Below are positions 62,637 to 64,000 of a stretch of 64,000 bases of DNA, piece after piece; positions within the stretch are counted from its first letter, which is position 1, and every line of letters starts with the position of its first letter. The stretch lies in NCBI RefSeq assembly GCF_003751445.1, contig NZ_RJUU01000001.1, positions 1,245,001 through 1,309,000 on the forward strand, given 5' to 3'. Under the pieces are notes generated by a model, which did no database searches, was not told the DNA's origin, and was given only the letters and a program-made list of their open reading frames with translations. The stretch comes from Streptomyces sp. 840.1 (lineage in GTDB: Bacteria; Actinomycetota; Actinomycetes; Streptomycetales; Streptomycetaceae). The position numbers and the translations under genes are program-made.

Positions 62637-63995
62637 TCAGCCCAGCGCGGACTTCACCACGTCGGCCAGCCGGCCCGCCACCGCGCGCGCCTGCTCGATG
62701 TCGGCCGCCTCGACCATGACCCGGACCAGCGGCTCCGTGCCCGACTGGCGCAGCAGCACCCGTCCGGTGGCGCCCAGCTCGCGCTCGGCCTCGGCCACCG
62801 CCGTGGCCAGCTCCGGGGAGGTGGCCACGCGGGACTTGTCGACGTCCGGCACGTTGATGAGGACCTGCGGCAGGCGCTCCATCACACCGGCCAGCTCGGC
62901 GAGCGTACGGCCGGTGGCGGCGACCCGGGCCGCCAGCATCAGGCCGGTCAGCGTGCCGTCGCCGGTCGTGGCGTGGTCCAGGACGATGACGTGGCCGGAC
63001 TGCTCGCCGCCCAGCGCGTAGCCCTTGTCCTTCATCGACTCCAGGACGTAGCGGTCGCCCACCGCGGTCTGGACGAGCTCGATGCCCTCCCGCTCCATGG
63101 CGATCTTGAAGCCGAGGTTCGACATCACGGTGCCGACCACGGTGCCCTTGCGGAGCTGCCCGGCGTCGCGCATCGCGAGGGCGAGGACGGCCAGGATCTG
63201 GTCGCCGTCGATCTCCTCGCCCGAGGCGTCCACGGCCAGGCAGCGGTCGGCGTCGCCGTCGTGCGCGATGCCGAGGTCGGCGCCGTGCTCGACGACGGCG
63301 GCGCGGAGCAGCTCCAGGTGCGTGGAGCCGCAGCCGTCGTTGATGTTCAGGCCGTCCGGGTCGGCGCCGATCGTGACGATCTCGGCCCCGGCGCGGGCGA
63401 AGGCCTCGGGCGAGACGCGGGCCGCGGCACCGTGCGCCTCGTCGAGTACGACCTTCAGGCCGTCGAGCCGGTTGGGCAGTACGCCGATGAGGTGAGCGAC
63501 GTAACGGTCGAAGCCCTCCGCGTAGTCGTTGATCCGGCCGACTCCGGCGCCGGTGGGGCGGGCCCACGGCTCGCCGGTGCGGTGCTGCTCGTAGACCGTC
63601 TCGATGCGGTCCTCCAGCTCGTCGGCGAGCTTGTGGCCGCCCCGGGCGAAGAACTTGATGCCGTTGTCCGGCATGGCGTTGTGGCTGGCGGAGAGCATCA
63701 CGCCGATGTCGGCGCCCAGCGCCCCGGTGAGGTAAGCCACGGCGGGGGTCGGCAGGACGCCGACCCGCAGGACGTCGACGCCGGCGCTGGCGAGGCCCGC
63801 CACCACGGCGGCCTCCAGGAACTCTCCGGAGGCGCGGGGGTCTCTGCCGACCACGGCCGTCGGCCGGTGGCCCTCGAAGGTGCCCACCTCGCCCAGTACG
63901 TGCGCCGCAGCGACCGAGAGGCCGAGCGCGAGCTCGGCCGTCAGGTCCGCATTGGCGACACCGCGCACGCCGTCCGTGCCGAAGAGTCGTCCCAC
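62637..63995 (-). CDS. glmM: Phosphoglucosamine mutase
   Basis: Interconverts glucosamine 6-phosphate and glucosamine 1-phosphate, the step after GlmS. A 452-aa alpha-D-phosphohexomutase with active serine S104 in [13 protein letters not shown], metal loop [13 protein letters not shown] (about 240), and the C-terminal phosphate loop [14 protein letters not shown]. The first residues [12 protein letters not shown] are diagnostic of GlmM. GTG start at 63995; the gene is complete. Confidence 0.97.
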   Translation of the reverse strand: MGRLFGTDGVRGVANADLTAELALGLSVAAAHVLGEVGTFEGHRPTAVVGRDPRASGEFLEAAVVAGLASAGVDVLRVGVLPTPAVAYLTGALGADIGVMLSASHNAMPDNGIKFFARGGHKLADELEDRIETVYEQHRTGEPWARPTGAGVGRINDYAEGFDRYVAHLIGVLPNRLDGLKVVLDEAHGAAARVSPEAFARAGAEIVTIGADPDGLNINDGCGSTHLELLRAAVVEHGADLGIAHDGDADRCLAVDASGEEIDGDQILAVLALAMRDAGQLRKGTVVGTVMSNLGFKIAMEREGIELVQTAVGDRYVLESMKDKGYALGGEQSGHVIVLDHATTGDGTLTGLMLAARVAATGRTLAELAGVMERLPQVLINVPDVDKSRVATSPELATAVAEAERELGATGRVLLRQSGTEPLVRVMVEAADIEQARAVAGRLADVVKSALG

Positions 63996-64000
63996 TGGTG

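Overview
The window reads as chromosomal DNA of a Streptomyces (or a very close actinomycete). It is strongly GC-rich with GC-biased third positions, uses many GTG starts and 4-base ATGA/GTGA overlaps, and carries the developmental set shbA, bldM and whiD, a CIRCE-controlled groES-groEL1 with a His-rich GroEL tail, a DmdR/IdeR-type iron box, and DUF397/DUF5753 genes. Most of it looks like conserved core chromosome. The exception is about 46.2-60.5 kb, which has accessory character.

Left part (0-17 kb): three tandem transmembrane Ser/Thr kinase genes on the minus strand, the middle one a probable pseudokinase; a decayed serine-hydrolase gene; glpD; a nucleotide-sugar dehydrogenase lacking its usual catalytic Cys; a small membrane protein; the paralogous pair guaB and guaB3; then ECF sigma gene shbA, response-regulator gene bldM and, divergently, WhiB-like gene whiD.

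Centre (17-38 kb): a LysR gene; MOSC and SDR genes; a sugar ABC import operon without its own ATPase, behind a DeoR/LacI-type regulator with a repeated candidate operator; groEL1-groES; a polysaccharide deacetylase lipoprotein and a truncated copy; a THUMP-like methyltransferase; two small membrane proteins; an ECF42 sigma operon (DGPF protein, sigma factor, VOC protein) with a match to the ECF42 promoter; a TetR gene; and tsaB-rimI-tsaD for t6A modification of tRNA.

Right part (38-46 kb): a minus-strand series made of a small iron-box gene, tsaE, an alpha/beta hydrolase, alr, a DUF488 gene, nnrD, acpS and glmS. With glmM at the right end, glmS and glmM give two steps of UDP-GlcNAc synthesis and alr supplies D-Ala, so this stretch serves wall precursors and core cofactors (AcpS, CoaA, NAD(P)HX repair).

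Between glmS and coaA lie about 14 kb of small regulators, VOC, GNAT and DJ-1 enzymes, a three-gene mycosin-like protease cluster, truncated genes and several tandem repeats. Core order resumes with coaA, a DUF389 gene and glmM.

The observations I rate highest are the pseudokinase between two apparently active receptor kinases with related ectodomains; the ECF42 promoter match; a catalytically dead L,D-transpeptidase-like protein; the iron-box micro-gene; the conserved-looking leader hairpin and mini-ORF upstream of an HTH gene; and the mycosin-like cluster. No rRNA, tRNA, CRISPR array, integrase or transposase was seen.
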